Below, in pieces: positions 9,069 through 17,400 of a stretch of DNA of 64,000 nt (position 1 is the first letter of the stretch; every line of letters begins with the position of its first letter). The stretch spans positions 2,766,580-2,830,579 of the forward strand of contig NZ_KE150413.1 of NCBI RefSeq assembly GCF_000411255.1, written 5' to 3'. Made by a program: the position numbers and the translations under genes. The notes under the pieces were generated by a model. The model worked only from the letters and a program-made list of their open reading frames with translations, searched no databases and was not told where the DNA came from. Source of the DNA: Paenibacillus sp. HGH0039 (GTDB lineage: Bacteria; Bacillota; Bacilli; Paenibacillales; NBRC-103111).

Positions 9069-9109
9069 ACAAAGGCAGCCGATCTCGTAAACGGCTGCCT
9101 TCTTTTGTC
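9069..9109. terminator. Bidirectional hairpin terminator
   Basis: AAAGGCAGCCG and CGGCTGCCTT form a 9-10 bp stem around TCTCGTAAA, followed by TTTTGT. The whole hairpin is flanked by inverted TTAGTTGAAC / ATTCAACTAACG arms of the second repeat family. Confidence 0.6.
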
Positions 9110-9112
9110 TTC

Positions 9113-9146
9113 TATTCAACTAACGTTTCCTCGTTAGCTTAATAAA
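9113..9146. repeat. AACTAACG palindrome family, copy 1
   Basis: TATTCAACTAACG-TTTCCT-CGTTAGCTTAATAAA is a near-perfect inverted repeat. Further copies are at 15938-15970 and 34451-34482, with half or degenerate copies near 14415-14446, 15112-15136, 16081-16104, 19165-19195 and 35022-35040. Most lie at gene ends next to hairpins, so they behave like REP-type intergenic palindromes. Confidence 0.7.
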
Positions 9147-9298
9147 CGACGCTTAAACAAGCTTATGTCGGTAGCTATTTTCTCTTGATCAAGAATGTCT
9201 TCCCTTCGGGTTTTCTCACATGAACTTAGTCAAATTCTACAAGTGTTATTTCATAGATTAGACTTGCATACCGCTTCGCACCAAAACCACATGTAAAA

Positions 9299-10717
9299 TC
9301 AAATTTCCTCATTGTCTACTTTTTCATTCGGTGACTGTACAGGGAATTCCAGTACCGCTCTTAGGCCTCTTTGGTCTACGCCACTTGTAAGAATGAGGCG
9401 GCCATGATGCGCCTTCGCAATCCTTGCCACCATCGGAAGCCCCAGGCCGTGACCTTGCTGATCAGGCCGCTTTCTCCTCGTTGAGTAGTGCAATTCGGTA
9501 ATCTCCGCCAATTGCTCCTGTAGGATTCCTCGTCCACTATCTCTTACGATAAAGAGATAATGGGATCGGTCATTGGATAAAAAAGCTTCTATGATGATTT
9601 TGCAGCCCTGCGAGTTATGAAGCACGCTGTTCTGAACAAGATTACTGATTGCCCGAAGAAGCAATTTCTCGTCCCCATGGATCTGAACCGCTTCATCGGT
9701 CAGTTTCAATTCAATCACATAGCGGTCATCCAATCCGTTATTCAAAAATTCCGTGACAACCTGTCTTGCCAAAACCGATAGTCGGAGGGGCTTCAAATAC
9801 AAAGGCTGCATTTCATACTCGAGCATGGAGACCAGATTCAGGTCACTTACGAGTGAGCGAAGTTTCTCGCCTTGCCGCCGGATAATACCGGCCTGATGCC
9901 GCTGCTCCTTTGGCAAGTCTGAATGATCCTCCATTTCACTTGCATAACCGAGCACGAGCGAGAGAGGTGTCCGAATATCATGAGAAATCCCGGCAATCCA
10001 GTTGGAGCGTGCTTCATCCCGAGCTTGCAACGCGGCTGTCTTGCTCTGGAGTATAGCTGACGCGGAATTAATGCTCTGGGCTAAATCACCGAATATACCT
10101 TTGGCATCCAACTGAACCGATTCTTGCTCCCTGGCTAGATTGTGAACGCCATCCACCAGAGGGCGTATCTTACTTATGAGACGCGTGCCAATGACAACAG
10201 ATATCAGCAGAGCCAACGCTAAATTACAGAGTAGCAATAGTACAATCCGCAGAGGCAACGAACTTATCCAATCTGGAAGAAAATCCAATTGATATTTCCA
10301 GTGGCTTTCCTTGGGATACCCTACCACCATCAGACCATCCTTATGTTCCGACGTATACACTGGATAATCCATAAGGTAATACCGCGAGAACTTGGCTACA
10401 TCGACTAGATTGTAGGATTTAGGAACATCATGAGGTAGATGGTAGTCCCATCTCACATGACCTTTTTCACCGAGCAGCATGGCCCAGGCATGATTCTGCT
10501 TCAGAAGCTCGGTAGCCTGCTCGTCCAGTTGAAAGCTGTCGACCTGCTTCTCCAAACTTTTGGCCACTTGCTTAACCATGCCTTCTGGGGACGGGTGCTG
10601 GTAATTTTCTGAGAACACCAGCGTGCCCAAGAGTACGAAATTAAAAATAAGCAGAAATATCGAGATAAAAATGGTCGTGGCGACAAACCGGCGTAATATG
10701 CGAATAATTCCCTCCAC
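9299..10717 (-). CDS. Sensor histidine kinase
   Basis: The 472-residue membrane kinase has transmembrane helices at about 10-34 and 154-178 enclosing an extracytoplasmic sensor of ~120 residues. A HAMP-like linker follows, then the phospho-acceptor motif ISHDIRTPLS with His246, and a C-terminal ATPase with N-box (AISNLVQNSVLHN), G1 (DSGRGI) and G2 (GHGLGLPMV) motifs. The start is the GTG whose first base overlaps the TAG stop of the response regulator gene (TAGTG), so translation is coupled. It most likely senses a peptide antibiotic or envelope stress and controls the ABC operon starting at 11595. Confidence 0.93.
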   Translation of the reverse strand: MEGIIRILRRFVATTIFISIFLLIFNFVLLGTLVFSENYQHPSPEGMVKQVAKSLEKQVDSFQLDEQATELLKQNHAWAMLLGEKGHVRWDYHLPHDVPKSYNLVDVAKFSRYYLMDYPVYTSEHKDGLMVVGYPKESHWKYQLDFLPDWISSLPLRIVLLLLCNLALALLISVVIGTRLISKIRPLVDGVHNLAREQESVQLDAKGIFGDLAQSINSASAILQSKTAALQARDEARSNWIAGISHDIRTPLSLVLGYASEMEDHSDLPKEQRHQAGIIRRQGEKLRSLVSDLNLVSMLEYEMQPLYLKPLRLSVLARQVVTEFLNNGLDDRYVIELKLTDEAVQIHGDEKLLLRAISNLVQNSVLHNSQGCKIIIEAFLSNDRSHYLFIVRDSGRGILQEQLAEITELHYSTRRKRPDQQGHGLGLPMVARIAKAHHGRLILTSGVDQRGLRAVLEFPVQSPNEKVDNEEI

Positions 10718-11430
10718 TAACGTATCTCCTTCACCAGCAACTTATATCCCAGTCCTCTGACGGTGAGAAGATGGATCGGTTTGGAGGGATCGAGCTCGAT
10801 TTTTTCACGTACCCGCCTGATATGGACCATTAATGTATTTTCGTATCCGTAGCTGTCATCTCCCCAAACGGCCTGACATAAGGCGTCACTTGTGACAATG
10901 CGATTCTGGTTTTCGTACAACTTTACAAGAATCGCATGTTCCTTTGCCGTCAATGGCAGCTCTTTATGATTCCTGTGCACAACAGCGCTATCCAGATCAA
11001 TGATTTGTTCTCCCAATCGAAAAGCAGACAAGCGCTCCACCACGGGAGAGGAGTAGACCCGCTTTAGTATTGCCATAAGCCGTAATACCAGCTCCCGCGG
11101 TAGAAACGGCTTCACAATGTAATCATCTGCCCCCAAACCTAGCCCAAGCAATCGGTCTTCATCCTCACCCCGTGCGGAGAGAAAAAGAATAGGAGTTTCC
11201 GAGAACTGTCTAATGGAAGACAGAAGCGAGAATCCATCGCCATCAGGCAGCATGACATCGAGAATCGCGATATCCGGCTTGCCTGTGTGGCAGATCGATA
11301 GAGCTGAAGCACAGTCGGCTGCTGTGAAAATGCGGAAAAATCCCTCTTTTCTTAAAAATTTTTCTATCATAATTCTGATATCCGGTTCATCATCTACAAT
11401 TAATATTTTTTTGTCTTTTAAATTCTCCAT
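10717..11430 (-). CDS. OmpR/PhoB-type response regulator
   Basis: The 237-residue regulator has an N-terminal receiver domain (KILIVDDEPDIR, phospho-acceptor Asp58 in AILDVMLPDG, Lys in IVKPFLPREL). A C-terminal winged helix follows (ENTLMVHIRRVREKIELDP, VRGLGYKL). The ATG at 11428-11430 is chosen over an upstream in-frame start because CAGGTGGTGCAGC precedes it and it begins the receiver fold. It is the first gene of the two-component operon and is divergent from the transporter genes. The 164 bp gap holds three spaced TTAAGG/GTAAGG hexamers (11493, 11504, 11521) that could be its binding boxes. Confidence 0.93.
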   Translation of the reverse strand: MENLKDKKILIVDDEPDIRIMIEKFLRKEGFFRIFTAADCASALSICHTGKPDIAILDVMLPDGDGFSLLSSIRQFSETPILFLSARGEDEDRLLGLGLGADDYIVKPFLPRELVLRLMAILKRVYSSPVVERLSAFRLGEQIIDLDSAVVHRNHKELPLTAKEHAILVKLYENQNRIVTSDALCQAVWGDDSYGYENTLMVHIRRVREKIELDPSKPIHLLTVRGLGYKLLVKEIR

Positions 11431-11594
11431 GCTGCACCACCTGAATTTATTATACATGAACAGGGGGAATAGCTGTGTTTTTCAGATTCTATTTAAGGTT
11501 GGCGTAAGGTCTTCTAAAGATTAAGGAAAGGTGGATTCCTTACTGTTAAAACAGAGGGAAATATTTAAAAAGACTTGAATGGAGCTGACTTTCT

Positions 11595-12512
11595 ATGAGC
11601 GCATTAGCAATTGTGCAAACGCAAAATCTGTCCAAAACGTATGGGGCAATTCACAGTGTGAATAAAGTTGATTTACATGTACAGGAGGGAGAAATCTATG
11701 GGTTTCTGGGCCCAAACGGAGCGGGTAAAACGACTACGCTAAAAATGCTGCTCGGACTAATTAAGCCTACTGAAGGGACAATTAACATTTTCGGGGAAAG
11801 CCTGAGCAAACATCGACCATCCATACTGCAACGTACCGGATCACTAATTGAATCTCCCTCCTACTACGGACATTTGACAGGGCTTGAGAATATGAAGGTC
11901 ATGCAGCGCCTGCGGAACGTGCCAGATAAAAACGTAGATGAGGCGCTTCGTATTGTACGGCTAGAAAATCAGAAGAACAAAAAAGCTGAACAATATTCGC
12001 TAGGAATGAAGCAACGACTGGGAATCGCAATGGCCCTGCTGGCCTTCCCCAAGCTGTTGATCCTCGATGAACCGACGAACGGTCTTGATCCCGCAGGCAT
12101 TGGTGAAATTCGGGAGCTTATCAAATTGTTACCCGAACGCTACGGAATAACGATATTGCTCTCCAGCCACCTTCTCTCCGAGATCGAACAGATCGCTACC
12201 TCAGTAGGCATTATCAGCGAAGGGAATCTGTTGTATCAGGGCAGTATGGACAGCCTGCGGCAAAAAAATAGAAACGCCATTTTTATGAAAACGGGGGACA
12301 ATGCCAAAGCGGAGCAGCTACTATTCACGCAAGGATACCGTCCAACACAAAGCGGAGGCCGGCTTGAGCTTATCAATATTCAGGATTCGGAAGTGGCGGA
12401 AATGAACAAATTGCTTGTTGAGCATCAAATCGCTGTCACTCGGATCGAGGAGCAGAAGAAAAGTCTGGAGGATATCTTCCTTGAGTTGACAGGAAAGGAG
12501 CGGAGCTTGTGA
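11595..12512 (+). CDS. ABC transporter ATP-binding protein (BcrA/LanF type)
   Basis: The 305-residue ATPase has Walker A GPNGAGKTTT (residues 39-48), signature YSLGMKQRLG, Walker B LLILDEPTNGLDP and the switch His in LLSSHLLSE. Its C-terminal ~90 residues form the extension usual in bacitracin- and lantibiotic-protection ATPases. It would energise the two permeases encoded next, which overlap or follow closely. Such LanFEG-type pumps remove peptide antibiotics from the membrane and are induced through the adjacent two-component system. No lantibiotic precursor gene is seen nearby. Confidence 0.92.
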   Translation: MSALAIVQTQNLSKTYGAIHSVNKVDLHVQEGEIYGFLGPNGAGKTTTLKMLLGLIKPTEGTINIFGESLSKHRPSILQRTGSLIESPSYYGHLTGLENMKVMQRLRNVPDKNVDEALRIVRLENQKNKKAEQYSLGMKQRLGIAMALLAFPKLLILDEPTNGLDPAGIGEIRELIKLLPERYGITILLSSHLLSEIEQIATSVGIISEGNLLYQGSMDSLRQKNRNAIFMKTGDNAKAEQLLFTQGYRPTQSGGRLELINIQDSEVAEMNKLLVEHQIAVTRIEEQKKSLEDIFLELTGKERSL

Positions 12513-13261
12513 TCAAGTTATTAGGACTGGAATATTTCAAAATCCGTCGCAAAAAAATATGGATTATGATTATCTTATTTCTTGTCGTGGAGATGCTGTG
12601 GGCTTTTATGTCCATTAGCCGGTCCATTGCGAGCAATCCGGATCACGCCGTTTGGGAATCTATTTTGTTTAGTATATCCTCCATGAATGGCTTTTTTATG
12701 CCGATTATTTCAGCCGTTGTTGTCTCGCGCATTTGTGATATGGAGCATAAGGGATCGACCTGGAAAATGCTTGTTGCTACCAATGTGGGACGCAGGCATC
12801 TCTACGCGGCGAAGTATATTAGCACCAATAGTCTGCTCCTGTATGGCATCTGTGTACAAGCTTTATTCATCATCGTGTTTGGGGTCATAAAGGATTTCCC
12901 CGGTACGTTTCCTATTGATCTACTATTCCGGTTCATTGGGGGGACCCTACTGACAACTCTCGCTGTCACAGCACTTCAACAATGGATTTCTTTTGCTATT
13001 AAAAATCAGGCGTTTGCGCTGTGCATTGGCATGCTAGGCGGTTTCATCGGAATGACCGCTGGATTATTTCCAGCAGCAATTAGACATATTTTTATCTGGT
13101 CTTACTATTTGGATCTCAGTCCGGTTACTTATCGATACGCCGAGTCTGCGGGCGCCTATCTAGTACAGCCAGTAAGCTTTGGAATTGTAGTGGGCGCGTT
13201 AATAATGACCGTCCTGTTCTATATCGCCGGGAACATCCATGTAAGCCGGCAGGAAATCTGA
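12509..13261 (+). CDS. ABC transporter permease (LanE/LanG type) 1
   Basis: The 250-residue integral membrane protein has about six predicted helices and resembles the lantibiotic-protection permease subunits (ABC-2 family). It starts with GTG inside the GTGA that also contains the ATPase stop codon, so the two are translationally coupled. The conserved segment after helix 2, VVSRICDMEHKGSTWKMLVA, is characteristic of the family. It would form the membrane channel together with the next gene product. Confidence 0.88.
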   Translation: MIKLLGLEYFKIRRKKIWIMIILFLVVEMLWAFMSISRSIASNPDHAVWESILFSISSMNGFFMPIISAVVVSRICDMEHKGSTWKMLVATNVGRRHLYAAKYISTNSLLLYGICVQALFIIVFGVIKDFPGTFPIDLLFRFIGGTLLTTLAVTALQQWISFAIKNQAFALCIGMLGGFIGMTAGLFPAAIRHIFIWSYYLDLSPVTYRYAESAGAYLVQPVSFGIVVGALIMTVLFYIAGNIHVSRQEI

Positions 13262-13273
13262 GGAGGGAAGTTC

Positions 13274-14005
13274 ATGAAACGAAGTATTTCTGCTGAATGG
13301 CTCAAACTGCGTCATTCCCGGATCAGTCTTGTCATCGCTGTACTTCCAATCATAAGTCTGTTGATTGGATGTGCGAATTATTATTTGAACCAGGGCGCCC
13401 TGCAAAATGGTTGGTATAGCCTGTGGATCCAGGTCAGTCTGTTTTACGGTGTGTTTTTCCTGCCTATTCTCATTGCCATCTGTTGTTCCTACATATGCAG
13501 ACTGGAGCATTTAAACCGAAATTGGAATATGGTAATGACCTCTCCTGTATCAGTTGCCAGTGTGTTTCTTGCCAAATGGATTGTCGTTAGCATTTTAATC
13601 TTGTTCGCGCAAGCGCTGTTTTTGGGACTCTACTGGCTTGCAGGTACCTTGCTCTCCTTACCAGGGCCTTTCCCTGTAGAGACGATAGGTTGGACGATAC
13701 GTGGATGGTACGCATGTATGTCCATTAGCGCTCTTCAATTGAGACTTTCGCTGCAGATCCGCAGCTTCGCTACGCCTATCGGCATTAGCCTGTGTGCGGT
13801 ATTTATTGGTCTTGGCATGTATATTGCCAAGCTCGGAATATTGTTCCCATTCTCATTACTCAACATTGGCATGCGTGTGATGAGTCAGGATAAATTGACT
13901 GATATGCAGATCTTTCTATTTTGGATGATTAATTTGGCTTTCATTATCATTTTTGCGTCGATGTCTATTCGCCGGTTGAAGAGTAAAGATATCGTCTCAT
14001 CCTGA
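13274..14005 (+). CDS. ABC transporter permease (LanE/LanG type) 2
   Basis: The 243-residue membrane protein has about six helices and shares the family pattern with its upstream neighbour (SYICRLEHLNRNWNMVMTSP after helix 2; LQLRLSLQIRSFATPIGISL). GAGGAGGGAAG lies 6 bases before the ATG, 12 bases after the previous stop. The pair of unlike permeases with one ATPase is the LanFEG arrangement. Confidence 0.88.
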   Translation: MKRSISAEWLKLRHSRISLVIAVLPIISLLIGCANYYLNQGALQNGWYSLWIQVSLFYGVFFLPILIAICCSYICRLEHLNRNWNMVMTSPVSVASVFLAKWIVVSILILFAQALFLGLYWLAGTLLSLPGPFPVETIGWTIRGWYACMSISALQLRLSLQIRSFATPIGISLCAVFIGLGMYIAKLGILFPFSLLNIGMRVMSQDKLTDMQIFLFWMINLAFIIIFASMSIRRLKSKDIVSS

Positions 14006-14027
14006 TTGCGCTTAGGAGGAATTTATA

Positions 14028-14378
14028 ATGAAAAAAATGTTGCTAGTGCTGGGACTCATCATCGTGATTGGAACATGCTTGTGGATGTTCTTCTTCAATC
14101 CGGAGAAGCTGAATCCTGAGACTTCTGCGGGAAAAACAATCTATTATGCGATGATAACCGGACTTGGTGTGCAAGATGAGAATGGGCGTTATAAGTATGA
14201 GCTGACTTCCTATAATGAGGGAGGGAATGAAAAGAAGCTTGGTTTTTCGGCAGGAAAGCAATTGAGAGAAGGAGCTTATGTTCAGCTATATCACACGTTG
14301 ATTCGGGGCGTAACATACTGGAAAGAGGTTACCTTCGCAGAGTTGCCGAAGGCGGTTCAGGAGCAATATCAACAATAA
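14028..14378 (+). CDS. YxeA family (DUF1093) protein
   Basis: The 116-residue protein has one N-terminal helix (residues 4-22), so it is membrane-anchored or exported, followed by a small beta-rich domain with the YxeA pattern (GRYKYELTSYNEGGNEKKL and YWKEVTFAELPK). YxeA proteins commonly accompany antimicrobial-peptide ABC modules in Firmicutes; their mechanism is unsettled. CTTAGGAGGAATTTATA precedes the ATG, 22 bases after the permease stop. A terminator follows the gene, closing the operon. Confidence 0.85.
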   Translation: MKKMLLVLGLIIVIGTCLWMFFFNPEKLNPETSAGKTIYYAMITGLGVQDENGRYKYELTSYNEGGNEKKLGFSAGKQLREGAYVQLYHTLIRGVTYWKEVTFAELPKAVQEQYQQ

Positions 14379-14385
14379 TAAGTTT

Positions 14386-14415
14386 TTTTGAGGCTGCCAT
14401 AAGGCAGCCTTTAGT
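14386..14415 (+). terminator. Rho-independent terminator of the ABC/YxeA operon
   Basis: GAGGCTGCC-ATAA-GGCAGCCTTT forms a strong stem followed by a T-rich tail (TAGTCTTT), eight bases after the YxeA stop codon. A degenerate copy of the AACTAACG palindrome family follows. Confidence 0.8.
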
Positions 14416-14499
14416 CTTTCAATCAACATTTCGCTTTAACGGAATAATCTGTTACCTTCAGGCGGTTGGAACTTGAATGAATTACTAAACCAGTTACTA

Positions 14500-14964
14500 T
14501 TAATTTTGTGATTTTTCGGACTTTATCATATCGTTCCACTCACTTAAATAAACTGCATATCCCAAATTTTTAGGTTCAGACGGCAACCATGAAATAAACT
14601 CTAATTCGTTACCATCAGGATCGTTAAAATAAATAGCTGCCGCAGGCATCCATGTATGTACAATTGGCTCAATTGGTTCTTTCCCAAAAGCTGTAATGGG
14701 TTCAAGGCCTCTTTCTCGTAGCCAGTCAATTGAATCCTTTAATAAATCCAAATCAGTCCCAAAAGCAAAATGTCTTTTGCTAACATCACTTCCCTTTGGA
14801 ACTTCCCAAAGACCAAGTAATTGACGTTCCTTTCCAATATAAAAAAATGCAATTCCTCTTTCCTCAATTAATAATGAAAGTTCCAGTCCCAACTTGTTAT
14901 AAAATTCAATAGAAGTATTCAAATCTTTAACTTGTAAATGAGTCTCGTATAGATTCTTAATCAT
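14500..14964 (-). CDS. VOC (glyoxalase/bleomycin-resistance fold) protein
   Basis: The 154-residue protein is a single-chain vicinal-oxygen-chelate protein. It begins YETHLQVKDLNTSIEFYNKL with the first metal-binding His position and ends with the typical AAIYFNDPDGNELEFIS, which carries the metal-binding Glu. The family includes glyoxalases, FosB-like thiol transferases and antibiotic-sequestering proteins; the substrate is unknown. Its ATG overlaps the TGA of a truncated acetyltransferase frame (ATGA), suggesting an original two-gene operon. Confidence 0.82.
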   Translation of the reverse strand: MIKNLYETHLQVKDLNTSIEFYNKLGLELSLLIEERGIAFFYIGKERQLLGLWEVPKGSDVSKRHFAFGTDLDLLKDSIDWLRERGLEPITAFGKEPIEPIVHTWMPAAAIYFNDPDGNELEFISWLPSEPKNLGYAVYLSEWNDMIKSEKSQN

Positions 14965-15080
14965 AGCTCTGCTCCTCGCTCAGCAAAATTCATAAGTTGT
15001 CTTCCAATACCACGTCGCTTTGCCGATGATCCTACTACAATTATACAAATCTCCCCATAAGGACAAATACAATGTACCAT
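14961..15080 (-). pseudogene. GNAT acetyltransferase fragment
   Basis: A 39-residue frame contains GEICIIVVGSSAKRRGIGRQ followed by LMNFAERGAEL and a stop overlapping the next gene. This is motif A of GNAT acetyltransferases (acetyl-CoA pyrophosphate loop RRGIG). The rest of the domain, both before and after, is missing. An ATG begins the open stretch, but the piece is too short to fold as a GNAT enzyme. Confidence 0.7.
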
Positions 15081-15167
15081 ATATCACCAATATATTCCAT
15101 ATAACATTCCACTAAACTGCCCGTTAGTTTAATAAAAGACGTCTACCGCCGTCGATGAAATCATATC

Positions 15168-15279
15168 GGGAATGTTATCAAGTTCTTGTCAAAACACAAT
15201 GACAAGAACTTGATAACATGAATATAAAAAGCCGCATAATCAGCGACTCCTAATGTTACTATGTTTTTGTCACCCGACA
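15168..15279 (-). repeat. GACAAGAAC structured repeat, copy 5 (divergent)
   Basis: This copy has a different stem: ATGTTATCAAGTTCTTGTCA, loop AAACACAA, and the exact complement TGACAAGAACTTGATAACAT, a perfect 20 bp palindrome. Seven bases per arm differ from the main family and all are compensated. The outer arm also tracks the change (ATGTTACTATGTTTTTGTCA). AATATAAAAA, the GCCGC...GCGAC hairpin and the terminal ACCCGACA are kept. The left-hand arm d is absent. Confidence 0.88.
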
Positions 15280-15585
15280 ATGGCATTGTTTTTTTGCCGT
15301 ATGCGCGGCTGCTTTCTCATTCTGTTCATGCTGTCTCTAACTGTCTCTAAAACTAAAAATGCAGTGCCATTAATGACATCGCATCGCACTTTTTAGACCT
15401 CGATGGCATCCGTTATTAACCCAGTCTCGACCTGTGAAATTTCCGTATACGGGTGTTATTTTAGACCATTAGTTCCTTTAATTCCTTTCGGTTGATTTTA
15501 TCGATCTTGTCAATTGAAAGTTCATCAGTGCTCTCTTCTGGTCACAGTTAAAGTTGCTTTTTTTTACAATTCATTGAAAATTATC
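15280..15585. other. Intergenic stretch without a recognisable gene
   Basis: Between repeat copies 5 and 6 no frame shows codon-like structure or a recognisable motif. It contains a tandem CTGTCTCTAA duplication near 15331-15350 and is otherwise featureless. Confidence 0.5.
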
Positions 15586-15735
15586 TTCAATTACGGTTAA
15601 CGATATATGTTCTTGTCCCAATACGGCAAACGATATAAGTTCTTGTCACTGACCTGTGACAAGAACTTATATCGTTAAAATAAAAAAAGCCGCTACTACG
15701 CGACTTGTAAGCATATATGTTCTTGTCATCCGACA
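15586..15735 (-). repeat. GACAAGAAC structured repeat, copy 6
   Basis: A full-length copy (arms d, c, b, A-rich tract, GCCGC-TACTAC-GCGAC hairpin, arm a, ATCCGACA). The left flank diverges from the other copies upstream of TTCAATTACGG. This sets the probable left boundary of the element independently of the murD-linked duplication. Confidence 0.92.
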
Positions 15736-15832
15736 TTGTTTATGAGTTGTTATTCCTCGCTTGAAAAACTAAGTTGTTGTTCTTATAGTCTTCGTGGCAG
15801 CCAAAGGATTCTCTTTTCTTTCCCTCATGTAG

Positions 15833-15870
15833 AACAAGGAGCAAGATCCACGGCGATCTTGCTCCTTGTT
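15833..15870. terminator. Long perfect hairpin, probable bidirectional terminator
   Basis: AACAAGGAGCAAGATC, loop CACGGC, GATCTTGCTCCTTGTT is a perfect 16 bp stem. A TGTTGTGTTTTG tail follows on the plus strand. No intact gene ends immediately here on either strand, so it may be a leftover from a deleted gene. Confidence 0.5.
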
Positions 15871-15937
15871 TGTTGTGTTTTGGAATTTTGTCTCGGGATT
15901 CGTGCCATTCAACTTACTGGCCGGCTGCCGCTGTAGG

Positions 15938-15970
15938 TTTATTCAGCTAACGTACCCGTTAGTTCAACAA
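15938..15970. repeat. AACTAACG palindrome family, copy 2
   Basis: TTATTCAGCTAACG-TACC-CGTTAGTTCAACAA is an inverted repeat with 14-base arms. A half copy (TACCCGTTAGTTCAATACA) is at 16081-16104, at the 3' end of the acetyltransferase gene. Confidence 0.7.
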
Positions 15971-16109
15971 AGTCCTCCAGTGGAAACAGTCGAAGTAGTG
16001 GATTATGATTGCTCATGGCCTGAAACATATGCAAGCCGATCGATTCGTCGGCAGCCTCGTCATGTTGTATTATTGAGCTCTAGTACCCGTTAGTTCAATA
16101 CAGTTTTTA

Positions 16110-16745
16110 CTATGTGTTGAGAAGTTCCTTTAAAGCTTCCGTATTATTGCTTGTCAAAACGGGAATAAATTCAGTTATTTTTTCAATATCCCATTCCCAC
16201 CACTTCAAAGTATTGAGAATATCAATCGTTTCCTCGTCAAATCTATAACGTATTAATTTTGCAGGGTTCCCTCCTACAATGGAATAAGACGGAACATCTT
16301 TGGTTACTACAGCATTTGTTGCGATTATCGCACCATCTCCTATATGAATCCCTGGCATAATTGTAGCATTATAACCGATCCAAACATCGTTACCTATAAC
16401 TGTATCCCCTTTGAATCCACCACTTAAATTCTTTAATCCGACTTCCCAATCTCCACCAAATGCCCCAAAAGGAAAAGTTGTAAATGAATTTGTATTATGA
16501 TTCGCACCATTCATAATAAATTTAGCGGTGGATGCAATAGCACAAAACTTTCCGATTTTCAGTTTATCTCCTATAAAGTCAAAATGATAAAGGACGTTTT
16601 TCTCAAAACCTAAAGGGTTATTCAAGTCATCGTAATAGGAATAATCCCCAACTTCAATATTTGGATTAATCACTACATTTTTTAAAAAACAAAGGCTTCT
16701 GATATTTTTTATCGGAAAAACACTATTTATATCTGGACCCATCAT
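16110..16745 (-). CDS. Vat-type xenobiotic acetyltransferase (streptogramin A resistance family)
   Basis: The 211-residue protein has the left-handed beta-helix fold of the Vat/CatB branch. Family landmarks are [19 protein letters not shown], the catalytic-His segment [33 protein letters not shown] and [12 protein letters not shown], with the C-terminal WWEWDIEKI. Vat enzymes transfer acetyl from acetyl-CoA to the free hydroxyl of group A streptogramins. Chromosomal Vat-like enzymes are known in Paenibacillus, so resistance is plausible but not proven. The ATG at 16743-16745 is preferred over the GTG two codons earlier because of spacing from AAAGG. It is monocistronic, between an integrase relic and repeats. 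Confidence 0.85.
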   Translation of the reverse strand: MMGPDINSVFPIKNIRSLCFLKNVVINPNIEVGDYSYYDDLNNPLGFEKNVLYHFDFIGDKLKIGKFCAIASTAKFIMNGANHNTNSFTTFPFGAFGGDWEVGLKNLSGGFKGDTVIGNDVWIGYNATIMPGIHIGDGAIIATNAVVTKDVPSYSIVGGNPAKLIRYRFDEETIDILNTLKWWEWDIEKITEFIPVLTSNNTEALKELLNT

Positions 16746-16872
16746 TTTCACAACCTTTCACAAAATCCAATTTCATTATCCGATTATACCATACGCCATT
16801 TTACGGTTGTCCACCAACTCGATCTTCGAAGTGAATGTCGACCAGTGGATTATGATTGGCATAAAGTTTAAG

Positions 16873-17271
16873 CTATATCATCGACTTGTAAAACCCTCTA
16901 GCCGCTGCTAAGAACAGGTTAACCGTCTTAGAGCTTTTGCTTGTCAGGTAGATTCCTTCATAACCGTCTCGACCTCGAACTTTACATTCCATCCTCGAAA
17001 TTAAGTAATCTCTAACGGCTACTTGTATAGCAGCTGCCTCATCATTCCATTGAACTAATCTACCCTGATACTGACTCTTATGATTTAGCCAGTAGAAAAA
17101 GGGTTCCAAAGCGTTTAAATACGCAATAACAGAACTCTCACCAATTCTAGTGATTTGATGATGATAATATTCGGTGAGAGGTATAAATGGTTTCTTCTCA
17201 TCATCAAATACGATGAGTCGGTACTTACTAACTGTCCCCTCTGGACAGTATTGATGAAAATAGCTCCCCAT
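16873..17271 (-). pseudogene. Tyrosine recombinase N-terminal fragment
   Basis: The 132-residue frame matches the N-terminal, SAM-like core-binding part of phage/transposon integrases (PFIPLTEYYHHQITRIGESS, LEPFFYWLNH, TVNLFLAAARGFYKSMI). It ends where the catalytic domain with the R-H-R-Y residues should begin. No downstream frame supplies that domain, so the gene is truncated. The original reading probably resembled the Tn554-type TnpA/B integrases used by Firmicute elements. It indicates past integration between the Vat-like gene and murD. Confidence 0.65.
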
Positions 17272-17366
17272 ATTTCCCTCTTAACTAACCGTGCAAAGGT
17301 CTTCTTTTATGATCTTTTAGATGTGCCACATTATATAAGTTTGCTTTAGCTAAAGCCCGTCCAATG

Positions 17367-17400
17367 AAAAAGCAGCCGATCACATCGATCGGCTGCTCTT
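17367..17400 (-). terminator. Rho-independent terminator of murD
   Basis: On the minus strand AGAGCAGCCGATC and GATCGGCTGCT form an ~11 bp stem followed by TTTTTCATTGG. It starts at the last bases of the murD stop codon. Confidence 0.8.

Noticed and set aside
15168-15735. Repeat copies 5 and 6 as the two ends of one transposon
   Set aside because: They are in direct, not inverted, orientation and the 306 bases between them encode nothing.
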